Origin: Flavobacteriales bacterium ALC-1
Lineage (GTDB): Bacteria > Bacteroidota > Bacteroidia > Flavobacteriales > Flavobacteriaceae
Direction: 5' to 3'
Length of the DNA: 64,000 nt
Assembly: GCA_000171875.1 (NCBI GenBank)
Contig: ABHI01000007.1
Location: 28,278-92,277 of the forward strand
Shown here: positions 7,459-17,086 of the stretch, one piece after another
How the letters are laid out: each line of letters starts with the position of its first letter
Position numbering within the stretch: the first letter of the stretch is position 1
Translations under genes and position numbers: made by a program
The notes under the pieces: generated by a model
Seen by the model: the letters and a program-made list of their open reading frames with translations, nothing else
Databases searched by the model: none
Told to the model about the DNA's origin: nothing

Positions 7459-7971
7459 ATGTCTAATAATAACGAATCGGTTTGTGAACCAACAACATTT
7501 GAATTAGTATTTAGCTTGCACTCAGAGTCGTTAAGAAACTTTGTTTATTACAAGTGTGGCGATATTCAACAAGCTGAAGATATAGTACAAGACACTTTTA
7601 TCAAACTCTGGATGAATTGCGCTAAGGTTGTTTTTGACAAAGCAAAATCCTATTTATTTACCGTTGCAAACAATGCTTTTTTAAACGATGTAGCACATAA
7701 AAAAGTAGTGTTAAATTATCAAAAAAATATAACCAATAGAAGCTCTAATGAAACACCAGAATTTTTATTAGAAGAGCAAGAGTTTTCTGAAAAATTAAAA
7801 AAAGCAATTGCGGATCTACCCGTAAAACAACGAGAAGTTTTCTTATTAAGTAGAATAGATAAAAAGAAATATACAGAAATAGCGGAAATAATTGGCATAT
7901 CAGTAAAAGGTGTGGAAAAGCGAATGAGTCAGGCTTTAATTGCATTAAGAAAGCAAATAGGAAATATTTAA
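7459..7971 (+). CDS. ECF-type RNA polymerase sigma-70 factor (FecI-like)
   Basis: The protein is 170 aa, a normal length for an ECF sigma factor. Region 2 is visible as FVYYKCGDIQQAEDIVQDTF with the conserved acidic AEDIVQDTF motif. Region 4 is LPVKQREVFLLSRIDKKKYT followed by a helix-turn-helix ending GVEKRMSQAL. Directly downstream are a FecR-type anti-sigma factor and a TonB-dependent receptor with an STN domain. That is the classic cell-surface signalling trio, where ligand binding at the receptor releases the sigma factor through FecR. It probably activates the receptor gene and perhaps its own operon. The inducing ligand is unknown. Confidence 0.95.
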   Translation: MSNNNESVCEPTTFELVFSLHSESLRNFVYYKCGDIQQAEDIVQDTFIKLWMNCAKVVFDKAKSYLFTVANNAFLNDVAHKKVVLNYQKNITNRSSNETPEFLLEEQEFSEKLKKAIADLPVKQREVFLLSRIDKKKYTEIAEIIGISVKGVEKRMSQALIALRKQIGNI

Positions 7972-8023
7972 TTAGGGTAAAATGAAACTAAACTGTTTAA
8001 ACTCTAAAGCCAAACTTTAAAAC

Positions 8024-8941
8024 ATGGAAAAGCATTATTCAGATGAATCATTTTTAGCACGATGGATTTCGGGGGATTTAACTTCCGAAGAGCTAAAAGA
8101 ATTTAAGGCATCATCTGATTATGAGGAGTTTGTGAAAATTAATAATGTCTCTCAAAAACTAAGCACCCCTCAATTTAAAAAAGCAGAAGCGTTTAAAAAT
8201 CTTGAAAAGCAAATAGATTCAACACACAAAGCAGTTTCAAAAACTAGAAGACTTAAGCCGTATTTATTATATGGAATGGCAGCTTCAGTGATTTTATTAT
8301 TAGGATATTTTTTATTTTTTAATACTACAGAATCTTTCGATACTGATTTTGGTGAACAACTAGCAATTACATTACCAGATAATTCGCAAGTAATTTTAAA
8401 CTCAAAGTCCTCAATATCTTATGACAAAAACAAATGGGATGAGGGCAGAACCCTACAATTAAGTGGTGAAGCGTATTTTAAAGTAGAAGAAGGCAGTGAT
8501 TTTATTGTTAAAACAGAAAAAGGAAATGTGACGGTTTTAGGCACAGAGTTTAATGTTAATACAGGTGTAAATTACTTTGAAATACAATGTTTTAAAGGAA
8601 GTGTTAAAGTGGTTACAAGTAATAATAATGAAACTATTCTTACGAAAGGTAAGGCTATTAGAGAATTAAATAATAAAATTGAAAATTGGGATCTTACACT
8701 CGAAATACCGACTTGGACAACAAATGAAAGTACTTTTGAAGTTGCTCCACTTGAGCAAGTGATTAAAGCTCTTGAACACCAATATAATGTTAAGGTTGAT
8801 GCTAGTAAAGTAGACCTAAATCAACGTTACACAGGAAGTTTTACGCACTCGGATATTAATTTAGCACTTCAATCCATTTTTACACCTATGGAAATTTCAT
8901 ATCTTGCCGAAGATAATCGTATTCAATTGCTAAAAAAATAA
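8024..8941 (+). CDS. FecR-family anti-sigma factor
   Basis: This 305-aa membrane protein has an N-terminal cytoplasmic sigma-binding part (residues ~1-80, with the RWISGDLTSEELKEF pattern typical of Bacteroidota FecR proteins). A single membrane segment follows (~residues 84-101). The periplasmic FecR domain includes LPDNSQVILNSKSSISYD and the VLGTEFNVNTG motif. The C-terminal DUF4974-like region includes APLEQVIKALEHQYNVKVD. It receives the signal from the STN domain of the neighbouring receptor and controls the ECF sigma factor encoded 52 nt upstream. Confidence 0.94.
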   Translation: MEKHYSDESFLARWISGDLTSEELKEFKASSDYEEFVKINNVSQKLSTPQFKKAEAFKNLEKQIDSTHKAVSKTRRLKPYLLYGMAASVILLLGYFLFFNTTESFDTDFGEQLAITLPDNSQVILNSKSSISYDKNKWDEGRTLQLSGEAYFKVEEGSDFIVKTEKGNVTVLGTEFNVNTGVNYFEIQCFKGSVKVVTSNNNETILTKGKAIRELNNKIENWDLTLEIPTWTTNESTFEVAPLEQVIKALEHQYNVKVDASKVDLNQRYTGSFTHSDINLALQSIFTPMEISYLAEDNRIQLLKK

Positions 8942-9028
8942 GTGAAACACCACACACAAGTTTTAGATTCAAGGCAAAAAGCATTCTAGGTGTTCCATGT
9001 GACTTTTAAAAGCAATAATTACTAGCAT

Positions 9029-11380
9029 ATGAAATTAATTGTTGTTTTTGCACTCTTGCTATCTCAAGTTGTTTTCCCGCAAGAAACAATGAGTAGGTCA
9101 TATGAAGAATCTCCTTTAACTGAGGTGTTAAAAGATGTTGAAAAACACTTTAAAGTTAAGTTTTCTTTTAATTCTGAAATTATTGAAGGACAACAAATTA
9201 CTACTAGTTTTAAAGAGATAAGTTTAGAGGATTTACTTTTTAAAATTGAAATAGAATTCTTTATTCAGTTTAATAAAATATCAGAACGTTATTACACCAT
9301 TGTTAAACAAGAGTTCAATGAAAGCCCCTCAACACAATCACTTTCTCCGGTAATTGTAAAAAGTTATTTAATTAAAGGAATTGATAAGGCTAAAGACGGT
9401 TCTATTTCTATACTTCCAGATAAATTAGGGATCCTACCTGGATTAACAGAACCAGATGTTTTTGAGAGTTTACAGCTTATTCCGGGCGTACAAAGTCCTA
9501 ATGAAACAGCTTCAGGTTTATATATAAGAGGAGGTACACCAGATCAAAACCTGGTGCTTTGGGATGGAATAAAAATATACTATTCGGGTCATTTTTTCGG
9601 AACACTATCTGCATTCAACCCTTATATTGTTGATGAAGTAAAGCTCTTTAAAAGTGGAACAGAAGCTAGGTATGGAAATCGAATCTCCGGTGTTATTGAT
9701 ATGTCTTCAAAAAATAAAATCGCAGACAAAACCAAAGGAGGTTTTGGTTTTAATATGACACACGCAGATGTTTTCTTACAAACACCTATCAGTGAAAAAG
9801 TAGGATTTTTATTTTCGGCAAGAAGATCATTCACCGATATTTACCAATCACCAACGTTCAATAAATTATCTGATCGTGTTTTTCAAAACATAAAAATTGC
9901 AGAGGAGACTGGGGTTAAAGATAACAACTATAGTTCTGAGGTAGAAAGCGATTTTTATTTTACCGATTATACAGCTAAAATTATTGCTGAGCCATCTAAA
10001 AATGATAAGCTTATTTTAAGTACTCTATTTACAAAAAACAAGCTAAACTATGATTTTGATGTACCAGAAATAGAATATAATCTCATTGATGATTTAGAAA
10101 TTAAAAACGTAGGTTTGAGTTTTCTGTGGAATAAAAAATGGGATTCGAGGCTATCCCATCAAATAACAAGTTATTACTCAAATTATAACTTTGATTATAT
10201 AGGAGATGGTTTTTTTATAGAAAACTATACAGATAAATCAACTAAGCGTAATCGTATAGATGATGTGGGTTTTTCAGCCCATTTAAAATATAGTTTTAAA
10301 GAGAATAAAAATTTACTTTTTGGTTATCAGTTTGCTTCTAATAAAATTTCATATCAATTAGGTTATACCAATATTCTAAACCAGACGACGATTACCACAG
10401 ATGATGGTAATAATAATATACATAGTGTGTTTTCTGAATATGAACATCACTCTAATAAATTACAAATTAATGCAGGTATAAGAGTAAATTATTTTTCTAT
10501 AACTGATGATTATTTTATAGAACCAAGAATCTATAGTGAGTATAAAATTAATAAGAACCTTAGACTTAAGGGGTCCATGGAGCGGAAAAACCAATCTATT
10601 AGTCAGATTGTAGAGTTTCAAACATCTAGTTTAGGATTTGGGTTAGAAAATCAGGTTTGGGCTTTAGCTAACAAAGACGATATTCCAATACAGAAAAGCA
10701 ATCAAGCAACAGTTGGTGTATTGTATAATAAAAGTAATTGGAAAATTGATATAGAAGCTTATCATAAGTGGATAAAAGGAATGACCTCACTTACTAGAGG
10801 GTATAATGATCAGAGTCAAAATTTTTCTAATGGTAAAGGAACTGTATTCGGTGTCGATGTTTTAATAAATAAAACCATAAATAATTACAGAACTTGGGTG
10901 GGTTATTCTTATACTAAGAATCAATTTAAATTTATAGATTTAGAAAACGAATTTTTCCCAGCGAACCACGATATAACACATATGCTTTCTTGGTCTCATA
11001 CGTATAAAATTAATAATTTTGAATGCTCTCTAGGGTGGATTTATAGAACAGGGGTACCGTACACTAAAGCAATTGGTATAGAAGAAACACCAGAAAGCAT
11101 ATTTATTGAAATGGATAGGGTAAATCAAGAAAGGTTATCTAATTATAGTAGATTAAACACCTCTGTAGTTTATAACTTTAACTTTTCTAGAAACAAAAAG
11201 TGGAAGGGAAAGCTTGGGTTGTCATTAGCTAATATTCTAAATAAAAAAAATGTTTTGAATAGAACATATTTACTTCGACCTAATATAAATTCAGCTAATG
11301 AATTAGTATATAAACTTCAGGAGGTTGATAAGCTTTCACTAGGCATTACACCAAATTTTGTGTTTAGAGTTTTCTTTTAA
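9029..11380 (+). CDS. TonB-dependent outer-membrane receptor with N-terminal STN signalling domain (FecA-like)
   Basis: The protein is 783 aa. Residues 1-~18 are a signal peptide. Residues ~22-95 form an STN (secretin/TonB N-terminal short) domain, the part that contacts FecR. The plug domain follows at roughly 125-235, with LYIRGGTPDQNLVLWDG and a YGNRISGVIDM close. The rest is a 22-stranded-type beta barrel ending in Phe-Phe. Unlike many Bacteroidota receptors it has no carboxypeptidase-like domain before the plug, and no SusD partner follows. It is therefore more likely an iron, siderophore or small-molecule transducer than a polysaccharide importer; the ligand is not known. The gene ends tail-to-tail with holB and the stops overlap by 4 nt. 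Confidence 0.93.
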   Translation: MKLIVVFALLLSQVVFPQETMSRSYEESPLTEVLKDVEKHFKVKFSFNSEIIEGQQITTSFKEISLEDLLFKIEIEFFIQFNKISERYYTIVKQEFNESPSTQSLSPVIVKSYLIKGIDKAKDGSISILPDKLGILPGLTEPDVFESLQLIPGVQSPNETASGLYIRGGTPDQNLVLWDGIKIYYSGHFFGTLSAFNPYIVDEVKLFKSGTEARYGNRISGVIDMSSKNKIADKTKGGFGFNMTHADVFLQTPISEKVGFLFSARRSFTDIYQSPTFNKLSDRVFQNIKIAEETGVKDNNYSSEVESDFYFTDYTAKIIAEPSKNDKLILSTLFTKNKLNYDFDVPEIEYNLIDDLEIKNVGLSFLWNKKWDSRLSHQITSYYSNYNFDYIGDGFFIENYTDKSTKRNRIDDVGFSAHLKYSFKENKNLLFGYQFASNKISYQLGYTNILNQTTITTDDGNNNIHSVFSEYEHHSNKLQINAGIRVNYFSITDDYFIEPRIYSEYKINKNLRLKGSMERKNQSISQIVEFQTSSLGFGLENQVWALANKDDIPIQKSNQATVGVLYNKSNWKIDIEAYHKWIKGMTSLTRGYNDQSQNFSNGKGTVFGVDVLINKTINNYRTWVGYSYTKNQFKFIDLENEFFPANHDITHMLSWSHTYKINNFECSLGWIYRTGVPYTKAIGIEETPESIFIEMDRVNQERLSNYSRLNTSVVYNFNFSRNKKWKGKLGLSLANILNKKNVLNRTYLLRPNINSANELVYKLQEVDKLSLGITPNFVFRVFF

Positions 11381-12537
11381 ACCTCAGATGATTTTTTATG
11401 GAGAAGACGCGTTAACTTAATGGATAAATCTGTTAGAATAATCTTAGAATTTCCGTTGCGTTCAATATGATAAATAGCATCTTGTAACTCATTAGAAATT
11501 TCAAGAATATTTGAATCATGTACAAAAGGCGCAAATTTTTCGAGCTTAAAACTTTCTGACTTTGTTTCTAGATAAACCAAGTCGTTCGCTTTATAGTTTA
11601 GCAATAAAGCTTGTCTAAAATAATTTAAACAAAACGCCAAAAACTTCTTTTGAGTCTCACGACCAGTTTTTGCAATTTCTTCAGACCAAGAAATTAAATC
11701 GTGAATAGCTGCTTTATTTCCTCTGGCCTTAAAGGCTGAGCGCACCCATAGCACAAACCATTTTTCAAACTGAATATCTTCACTATCCTGATAAATTAAA
11801 TCACATGCTTTATTAAAATTACCATTGGCTTGATGTGCAATTTTTGAAGCAACAGATTTTTCGATATGATATTTTGCAACAAGAGCTTTAGCAATTGTGT
11901 CTTCAGCTAAAGGAGGAAAGTGTAAGGTTTGACAACGCGAACGAATTGTATTTATAATTTGTTCTTCGTCTTCAGCAATGAGAATAAAAATGGTTTTTTC
12001 TGGTGGCTCTTCAATAAGCTTTAGAAGCTTATTGGCTGATGGCGTATTCATTTTTTCAGCCATCCAAATAAGCATTACTTTATATCCACCTTCGTACGAT
12101 TTAAGCGAAAGTGATTTCACTATTTCTAGAGCTTCATCAACACCAATTTGTCCTTGTTTATTATCAACACCCAAAAGTTTATACCAGTCAAATAAATTAC
12201 CATAAGGCTGTTGCTCTACAAGTTGTCTCCATTCTTCGAGATAATAATTAGAAACAGGTTTGCTCTTTATTTTGTCACTAGTTGTAACAGGAAAAGCAAA
12301 ATGTAAATCTGGATGTGAAATATTTTTGAATTTTAAATTACAAGAGTCGTTTCCACCAGTGTTTTCTCCATTTGTATTATTACACAAGATGTATTGCGCA
12401 TAAGCTAATGCCATAGGTAACGTGCCAGAACCTTCAGGACCTACAAATAATTGCGCATGCGCAATCCTTCCTTTATCAACACTTGCAGTAAGGTGATTCT
12501 TTATATGTTTTTGCCCTAAAACTTCAGAAAATAGCAT
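11377..12537 (-). CDS. holB: DNA polymerase III delta' subunit
   Basis: The protein is a clamp-loader ATPase-like subunit of 386 aa. It starts MLFSEVLGQKHIKNHL and has a degenerate P-loop (GPEGSGT), a feature of delta', which does not hydrolyse ATP. The LIEEPPEKTIFIL segment and the SRC motif (TIRSRCQTLHF) are typical of the DnaX/HolB family. It helps load the beta clamp onto DNA at the replication fork. The gene runs opposite to its neighbours: convergent with the TonB receptor and divergent from pgk. A TAnnTTTG element stands only 4 nt before the ATG, so the mRNA may be nearly leaderless. Confidence 0.93.
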   Translation of the reverse strand: MLFSEVLGQKHIKNHLTASVDKGRIAHAQLFVGPEGSGTLPMALAYAQYILCNNTNGENTGGNDSCNLKFKNISHPDLHFAFPVTTSDKIKSKPVSNYYLEEWRQLVEQQPYGNLFDWYKLLGVDNKQGQIGVDEALEIVKSLSLKSYEGGYKVMLIWMAEKMNTPSANKLLKLIEEPPEKTIFILIAEDEEQIINTIRSRCQTLHFPPLAEDTIAKALVAKYHIEKSVASKIAHQANGNFNKACDLIYQDSEDIQFEKWFVLWVRSAFKARGNKAAIHDLISWSEEIAKTGRETQKKFLAFCLNYFRQALLLNYKANDLVYLETKSESFKLEKFAPFVHDSNILEISNELQDAIYHIERNGNSKIILTDLSIKLTRLLHKKSSEV

Positions 12538-12541
12538 ACAG

Positions 12542-12549
12542 CAAAACTA
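12542..12549 (-). promoter_or_regulatory. Predicted promoter -7 element (TAGTTTTG) of holB
   Basis: On the minus strand the element reads TAGTTTTG, an exact TAnnTTTG match. It is followed after 4 nt by the holB ATG, so transcription would begin at or almost at the start codon. Confidence 0.5.
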
Positions 12550-12703
12550 TGTAATATTTTACCTTTTTAAAATTTTATCTATGATAGATGTTTATCATAT
12601 GTTTTTTTACCATGAAGACATTAATATTATTCAAAAATAATCAGTAAAGTATTTATGTATTAGCACTAAGTTTTTTTGTTGTTATAAAACAGGCAACCTC
12701 TAT

Positions 12704-12734
12704 TTGTCAAATGCCTATTATGGACTTATATTTG
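12704..12734 (+). promoter_or_regulatory. Predicted promoter of pgk (TTG, 20 nt, TATATTTG)
   Basis: A TTG at 12704-12706 and TATATTTG at 12727-12734 are separated by 20 nt, within the usual 17-23 nt of Bacteroidota promoters. The upstream in-frame ATG at 12711 lies between the two elements and so cannot be in the mRNA, which fixes the pgk start at 12753. Confidence 0.65.
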
Positions 12735-12752
12735 TCTTTCAAAATTTTAAAA

Positions 12753-13940
12753 ATGACAACACTTAACGATTTTAATTTCGATAATAAAAAAGCTTTAATA
12801 CGTGTAGATTTTAACGTGCCTTTAAATGATAATTTTGAAGTTACAGATGCTACCAGAATTATATCAGCAAAGCCTACAATTATTAAAGTATTAGAAGATG
12901 GTGGAAGCTGCATATTAATGTCACACTTAGGAAGACCAAAAGGTGTTCAAGATGAATTTTCGTTAAAGCATATTGTAGATAAAATAGAAGATGTATTAGG
13001 CGTTGAGGTAAAGTTTGCTAGCGACTGTGTTGGTGAAGAAGCTGAAGAAAAAGCTAATGCTTTACAACCTGGAGAAATTTTATTACTTGAAAATTTACGT
13101 TTTCATGACGAAGAAAAACAAGGAGATAAGGCTTTTGCTGAGCAATTATCTAAACTAGGAGACATTTATGTTAACGATGCTTTTGGTACTGCCCACAGGG
13201 CACATGCTTCTACGACGATTGTTGCTGAGTTTTTCCAAGACCAAAAATGTTTTGGAAGCTTATTAGCTAAAGAAATAGAAAGTATCAAAAAAGTAATGGA
13301 AGATGGAGAAAAACCCGTTTTAGCTATTCTTGGCGGAGCTAAAGTATCTTCAAAAATTACGATTATTGAAAATATTTTAGACAAGGTTGATCATTTAATA
13401 ATAGGAGGGGGAATGACATTTACTTTCATTAAAGCACAAGGGGGAAACATAGGGGATTCTATCTGTGAAGATGATAAAATGGAATTGGCTTTAGATATTA
13501 TGAAACAAGCTGAGGCAAAAGGGGTAAAAATTCATTTACCAGTGGATGTTATTGCTGCTGACGCTTTTAGTAATGATGCAAACACACAGATTTGTGATGT
13601 AGATAAAATTCCTCATAGCTGGCAAGGCTTGGATGCTGGACCTCAATCAATAGAAAATTTTGATACTACTGTTAATCAATGTAAAACTATCCTTTGGAAC
13701 GGTCCTTTAGGTGTTTTTGAATTAGAAAGTTTTTCAAAAGGAACGATTGAATTAGGAAACTCTATAGCAGATTCTACAAAAAACGGTGCATTTTCTTTAG
13801 TTGGTGGTGGTGATTCTGTTGCCGCAGTAAAGCAGTTTGGTTTTGAAAACAAAGTGAGTTACGTAAGCACTGGTGGTGGCGCAATGCTAGAAAGCTTAGA
13901 AGGAAAAACATTACCCGGAATTGCCGCAATATTAGGTTAG
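12753..13940 (+). CDS. pgk: Phosphoglycerate kinase
   Basis: Pgk transfers phosphate from 1,3-bisphosphoglycerate to ADP in glycolysis. The chosen start gives 395 aa beginning [20 protein letters not shown], which matches the usual N-terminus. An upstream in-frame ATG at 12711 would add 14 residues but lies inside the promoter. Visible family motifs are [17 protein letters not shown] in the substrate-binding region, and the C-terminal nucleotide-binding loop [13 protein letters not shown] with [12 protein letters not shown]. The gene is monocistronic as far as can be seen. The 239-nt spacer to the next gene holds AT-rich sequence and no strong terminator. Confidence 0.98.
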   Translation: MTTLNDFNFDNKKALIRVDFNVPLNDNFEVTDATRIISAKPTIIKVLEDGGSCILMSHLGRPKGVQDEFSLKHIVDKIEDVLGVEVKFASDCVGEEAEEKANALQPGEILLLENLRFHDEEKQGDKAFAEQLSKLGDIYVNDAFGTAHRAHASTTIVAEFFQDQKCFGSLLAKEIESIKKVMEDGEKPVLAILGGAKVSSKITIIENILDKVDHLIIGGGMTFTFIKAQGGNIGDSICEDDKMELALDIMKQAEAKGVKIHLPVDVIAADAFSNDANTQICDVDKIPHSWQGLDAGPQSIENFDTTVNQCKTILWNGPLGVFELESFSKGTIELGNSIADSTKNGAFSLVGGGDSVAAVKQFGFENKVSYVSTGGGAMLESLEGKTLPGIAAILG

Positions 13941-14179
13941 ATACCATTTCCGCTTCAAAACAGCAATAATAAAACACGCTTTTTCCCTTTTTACTTCAAT
14001 ATAAAAAGAAACCGTAGCTAAGGCTATGCTATATTTTTCTAGTTCGTATAAAGAAAAAAATCATCATTTTATTTTATCACAATTTCAAAGTAGAAATGGT
14101 ATTAACAAAAAAATACTATTTTTAGCGATTCCAGCGTTTCAATTAACGTTGTTATTTATTAAATGAATTTTTGCAAACC

Positions 14180-15736
14180 ATGACCTTAAGAACATTTTTA
14201 TCGGCCCACCTATGCTTATTTATGTTTATTGGGTTTTCCCAAACTAAAAAAGATAGTATTACTAAGCAACCTGTTGTTGTAATTAATAAGGACTCGGTTA
14301 TTGATGGCAAGCTATTTAATTCTAAAAAAAGCATTCCACCCGTAGTAGATTCACTAGGTGTTAAAAAACTTAAAGATTTACCTGAAGCGGCAGAACTAGA
14401 TCAAAAATGGCTAGAAGAGCTTTATAGCAATTCGCTTTTCGATACCATATATAAATCAGTGACAGAGCTCAAGTATGAGCCGGTTTACTACCCTGAATTA
14501 CCAACTGATACTTTAAAAGCAAGGTTAAAACGTCTTAATGCGAGAACACCTTTTAATGTAGAATACAATCCGTCTTTAGAAAGTGTTATAAAACGTTACT
14601 TAAAACACAGACGCACGTCCTTAGAACGTTTAATGGGATTAAGTCATTTTTATTTTCCAATGTTTGAGCAAGAATTTGACAACCACAATATTCCTCTAGA
14701 GATGAAATATCTTGCTATTGTAGAATCAGCTTTAAAACCAAGGGCGCGTTCTCGCGTAGGAGCAACAGGCTTATGGCAATTTATGTATGGAACCGGAAAA
14801 GAGCACGATTTACAAGTAAGTAGTTATGTTGATGATCGTAGTGACCCTATAAAATCAACTACTGCAGCAGCTCAATACTTAGGAAGGTTGTATCGCATAT
14901 TTGGTGATTGGGATCTGGCTTTAGCGGCATATAATTCTGGTCCTGGAAATGTAAACAAAGCGATTAGACGTTCTGGTGGTTACAAGAACTATTGGAATAT
15001 TAGACAAAATCTTCCTAGAGAAACCGCAGGCTATGTACCGGCATTTTTAGCTACGATGTATATTTTTGAATATGCAAAAGAACATGGCTTTAAACCAGAA
15101 CGACCAGTTTTTCAGAATATACAAACAGATACTGTACATGTAAAACAAATGATTTCTTTAGATCATGTTTCTGAAGCTACAGGTGTAAAAATTGAAGAAT
15201 TACAGTTCTTAAACCCAGCATATAAATTAGATATCATTCCAAAAATAGAGGGCAAAATATACACATTAAGATTACCTAGAGAAGCTATTGGAATTTTTAC
15301 AGCGAACGAAGAAAAGATTTATGCTTTTGCAAATGCTGAATTTAACCAAAGAGAAAAACCATTACCACAGTTATTTAAAAACGATACTAAAATTAGATAC
15401 CGTGTAAGAAATGGGGATTACCTAGGGAAAATTGCTAGAAAATATGGAGTAAGAGTAAGCCAAATTAAACGCTGGAATGGGTTAAGAAGTAATAACTTAA
15501 AAATAGGGCAACGACTTACAATTTATCCTAGAAAACTAAGTTCCTCTTCTTCTTCAATGCCAACAAAAAAGGTTGTAAACTCTGAAGGAAAACAAACCTA
15601 TAAAGTTAAGTCTGGAGATTCACTTTGGACCATTGCCCAAAAATTTTCTGGAGTTTCTGTTCAAAATATTAAAGATTGGAACGATATTAGTGGTAACAAA
15701 CTCAAAATAGGAATGACGTTAGTTGTTTCTAAATAG
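14180..15736 (+). CDS. Membrane-bound lytic murein transglycosylase (MltD-like) with two LysM domains
   Basis: The protein is 518 aa from the ATG at 14180; a TTG 9 nt upstream is also in frame but less likely. Residues 1-20 are a signal peptide ending near GFSQ. The SLT lysozyme-like domain covers roughly 150-300: the catalytic Glu is E182 in IVESALKPRA, followed by GATGLWQFM and LAAYNSGPGNV. Two LysM peptidoglycan-binding domains end the protein (YRVRNGDYLGKIARKYGV... and YKVKSGDSLWTIAQKFSGV...), joined by a Ser-rich linker. The enzyme cleaves glycan strands with 1,6-anhydro product formation in the periplasm. It is followed by a DUF4837 lipoprotein 24 nt downstream, probably in the same operon. 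Confidence 0.95.
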   Translation: MTLRTFLSAHLCLFMFIGFSQTKKDSITKQPVVVINKDSVIDGKLFNSKKSIPPVVDSLGVKKLKDLPEAAELDQKWLEELYSNSLFDTIYKSVTELKYEPVYYPELPTDTLKARLKRLNARTPFNVEYNPSLESVIKRYLKHRRTSLERLMGLSHFYFPMFEQEFDNHNIPLEMKYLAIVESALKPRARSRVGATGLWQFMYGTGKEHDLQVSSYVDDRSDPIKSTTAAAQYLGRLYRIFGDWDLALAAYNSGPGNVNKAIRRSGGYKNYWNIRQNLPRETAGYVPAFLATMYIFEYAKEHGFKPERPVFQNIQTDTVHVKQMISLDHVSEATGVKIEELQFLNPAYKLDIIPKIEGKIYTLRLPREAIGIFTANEEKIYAFANAEFNQREKPLPQLFKNDTKIRYRVRNGDYLGKIARKYGVRVSQIKRWNGLRSNNLKIGQRLTIYPRKLSSSSSSMPTKKVVNSEGKQTYKVKSGDSLWTIAQKFSGVSVQNIKDWNDISGNKLKIGMTLVVSK

Positions 15737-15760
15737 TTAAACCAACAAAAATCTAAATTT

Positions 15761-16738
15761 ATGAGAGCATTATATACTGTATTATTTTGTGTGTTGTTAT
15801 TAGCCTGTGGCGACCAAAAAAGCGATGGTAAAATATATTTACCAGAATCAAGTGGTAAATTAAACACTATTTCTGTGGTAGTTGATAATATTTTATGGGA
15901 AGATAGTGTTGGAGAAAACATCAGAAACATTTTTGCGACTCCGCTGAATGGCCTACCGACAAATGAACCTATGTTTAACATGAAACAGATTCCACCTCAA
16001 GTATTTGATGGTTTTGCGGCTCGAAATAGAATTGTGCTAAAAATCGAAAAAGAAGACACAGAAGCTTCTACTAAGATTGTAAACGAAGTTTTTGCGAAGC
16101 CCCAAACTTTAGTTGTGGTTTCTGGTAAAACAAACCAAGAGATTATTGCACAACTACAGGAGAACAAAGCCAAGATTGTTGACGCCTTTAATAAGGAAGA
16201 AGTAAAAGAAAAGCTAAGGCTTATTAACAAATCTTTACTAGCTGACGAAGCTATGGAAAACAAATTAGGAATTACAATTGATATTCCTTGGGCTTATAAA
16301 ATAAGTAAAGCAGATGATGATTTCTTCTGGTTAAGAAAGAACTTTAACAATTCTAAAACGATAGATTTAATGCTTTACGAAGTACCTATTGAAACTATTT
16401 CTAAAGGAGACAGTACTATTGTAGACATTGTAAAAATGCGAAACATTATTACTAAAACAAAAGTACCTGGAGAGGATGATATATATATGGCGGTTGAAGA
16501 TGCTTATGCACCAGCTTTATTTAATACCATAATTGACAATAAGCCTGCTTATGAAGTAAGAGGTTTGTGGAAAATGGAAGGTTACACTATGGGAGGCCCA
16601 TTTATAACATATGTAATTGAAGACAAAATAAATAATCGTTATTTAGTTGGAGACGGATATGTTTATGCACCATCTTTAGATAAACGAGACTTGGTTTTTG
16701 AACTAGAATCTATGATTAAATCGATAACCATTAAATAA
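15761..16738 (+). CDS. DUF4837 family lipoprotein
   Basis: The protein is 325 aa with a lipoprotein signal peptide ending LLAC (Cys16). The rest is a soluble, probably periplasmic-facing protein with no known catalytic motif. I recognise it as the Bacteroidota-specific DUF4837 family by its pattern (a segment SSGKLNTISVVVDNILWED near the start, and a conserved GLWKMEGYTMGGPF stretch near residue 270). The family function is unknown. It directly follows the lytic transglycosylase gene, which hints at an envelope role. The unit ends in a terminator shared with tatA. Confidence 0.85.
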   Translation: MRALYTVLFCVLLLACGDQKSDGKIYLPESSGKLNTISVVVDNILWEDSVGENIRNIFATPLNGLPTNEPMFNMKQIPPQVFDGFAARNRIVLKIEKEDTEASTKIVNEVFAKPQTLVVVSGKTNQEIIAQLQENKAKIVDAFNKEEVKEKLRLINKSLLADEAMENKLGITIDIPWAYKISKADDDFFWLRKNFNNSKTIDLMLYEVPIETISKGDSTIVDIVKMRNIITKTKVPGEDDIYMAVEDAYAPALFNTIIDNKPAYEVRGLWKMEGYTMGGPFITYVIEDKINNRYLVGDGYVYAPSLDKRDLVFELESMIKSITIK

Positions 16739-16740
16739 CA

Positions 16741-16770
16741 AAAAAGCCAACTTTTAAAGTTGGCTTTTTT
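16741..16770. terminator. Bidirectional intrinsic terminator between the DUF4837 gene and tatA
   Basis: AAAAAGCCAACTTT and AAAGTTGGCTTTTTT are inverted copies around one T, with A and T tracts on the two sides. It can therefore stop transcription from both converging genes. Confidence 0.85.
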
Positions 16771-16789
16771 TATATCTTTTTTATAAGGT

Positions 16790-16972
16790 TTATTCTTTTT
16801 CCTTACCATCTGTCGGCTCCTCTTTGCTAGCATCTTTAAATTCTTTAATTCCGCTACCTAGTCCTCTCATTAATTCTGGAATCTTTTTACCTCCGAAAAG
16901 CAATAAAACAACAACAACAATTAAAACAATCTGCATTGGGCCAAATGCTAAAAATATACTGTTCGATATCAT
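16790..16972 (-). CDS. tatA: Twin-arginine translocase subunit TatA/TatE
   Basis: The protein is 60 aa from the ATG at 16972. A TTG seven codons further upstream is in frame but overlaps the predicted -7 element, so I reject it. It shows the TatA plan: a short N-terminal membrane helix ([14 protein letters not shown]), the [10 protein letters not shown] hinge, an amphipathic helix ([14 protein letters not shown]) and an acidic/basic tail. TatA forms the pore that exports folded proteins recognised by TatC; tatC is not in the window. It is convergent with the DUF4837 gene and divergent from the M23 peptidase. Confidence 0.93.
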   Translation of the reverse strand: MISNSIFLAFGPMQIVLIVVVVLLLFGGKKIPELMRGLGSGIKEFKDASKEEPTDGKEKE

Positions 16973-16990
16973 AATATGAAATTTAGATGA

Positions 16991-16998
16991 CAAAGTTA
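16991..16998 (-). promoter_or_regulatory. Predicted promoter -7 element (TAACTTTG) of tatA
   Basis: On the minus strand it reads TAACTTTG, an exact TAnnTTTG match, 18 nt before the tatA ATG. Confidence 0.5.
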
Positions 16999-17072
16999 GT
17001 AATTATAGTTTAATAATAACGTTGTTTAATCAACTTTAAGACTTTATCATGGTGCTATTTCACTATTTTAAG

Positions 17073-17080
17073 TAATTTTG
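17073..17080 (+). promoter_or_regulatory. Predicted promoter -7 element (TAATTTTG) of the M23 peptidase gene
   Basis: TAATTTTG matches TAnnTTTG. Only six bases separate it from the ATG at 17087, so the mRNA would be leaderless or almost so. Confidence 0.5.
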
Positions 17081-17086
17081 TTTTTA

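Noticed and set aside
8991..9006. TGTTCCATGTGACTTT as a third parS site
   Set aside because: Only the left arm fits; the right arm lacks GAACA/AAACA, so the palindrome is lost. Likely chance.
12711..12752. Upstream in-frame ATG of pgk
   Set aside because: It lies between the predicted -33 and -7 promoter elements, and the added residues do not fit the Pgk N-terminus.
14001..14045. Possible terminator after pgk
   Set aside because: The TAGC/GCTA pairing is only four bases and is not followed by a clean T run.
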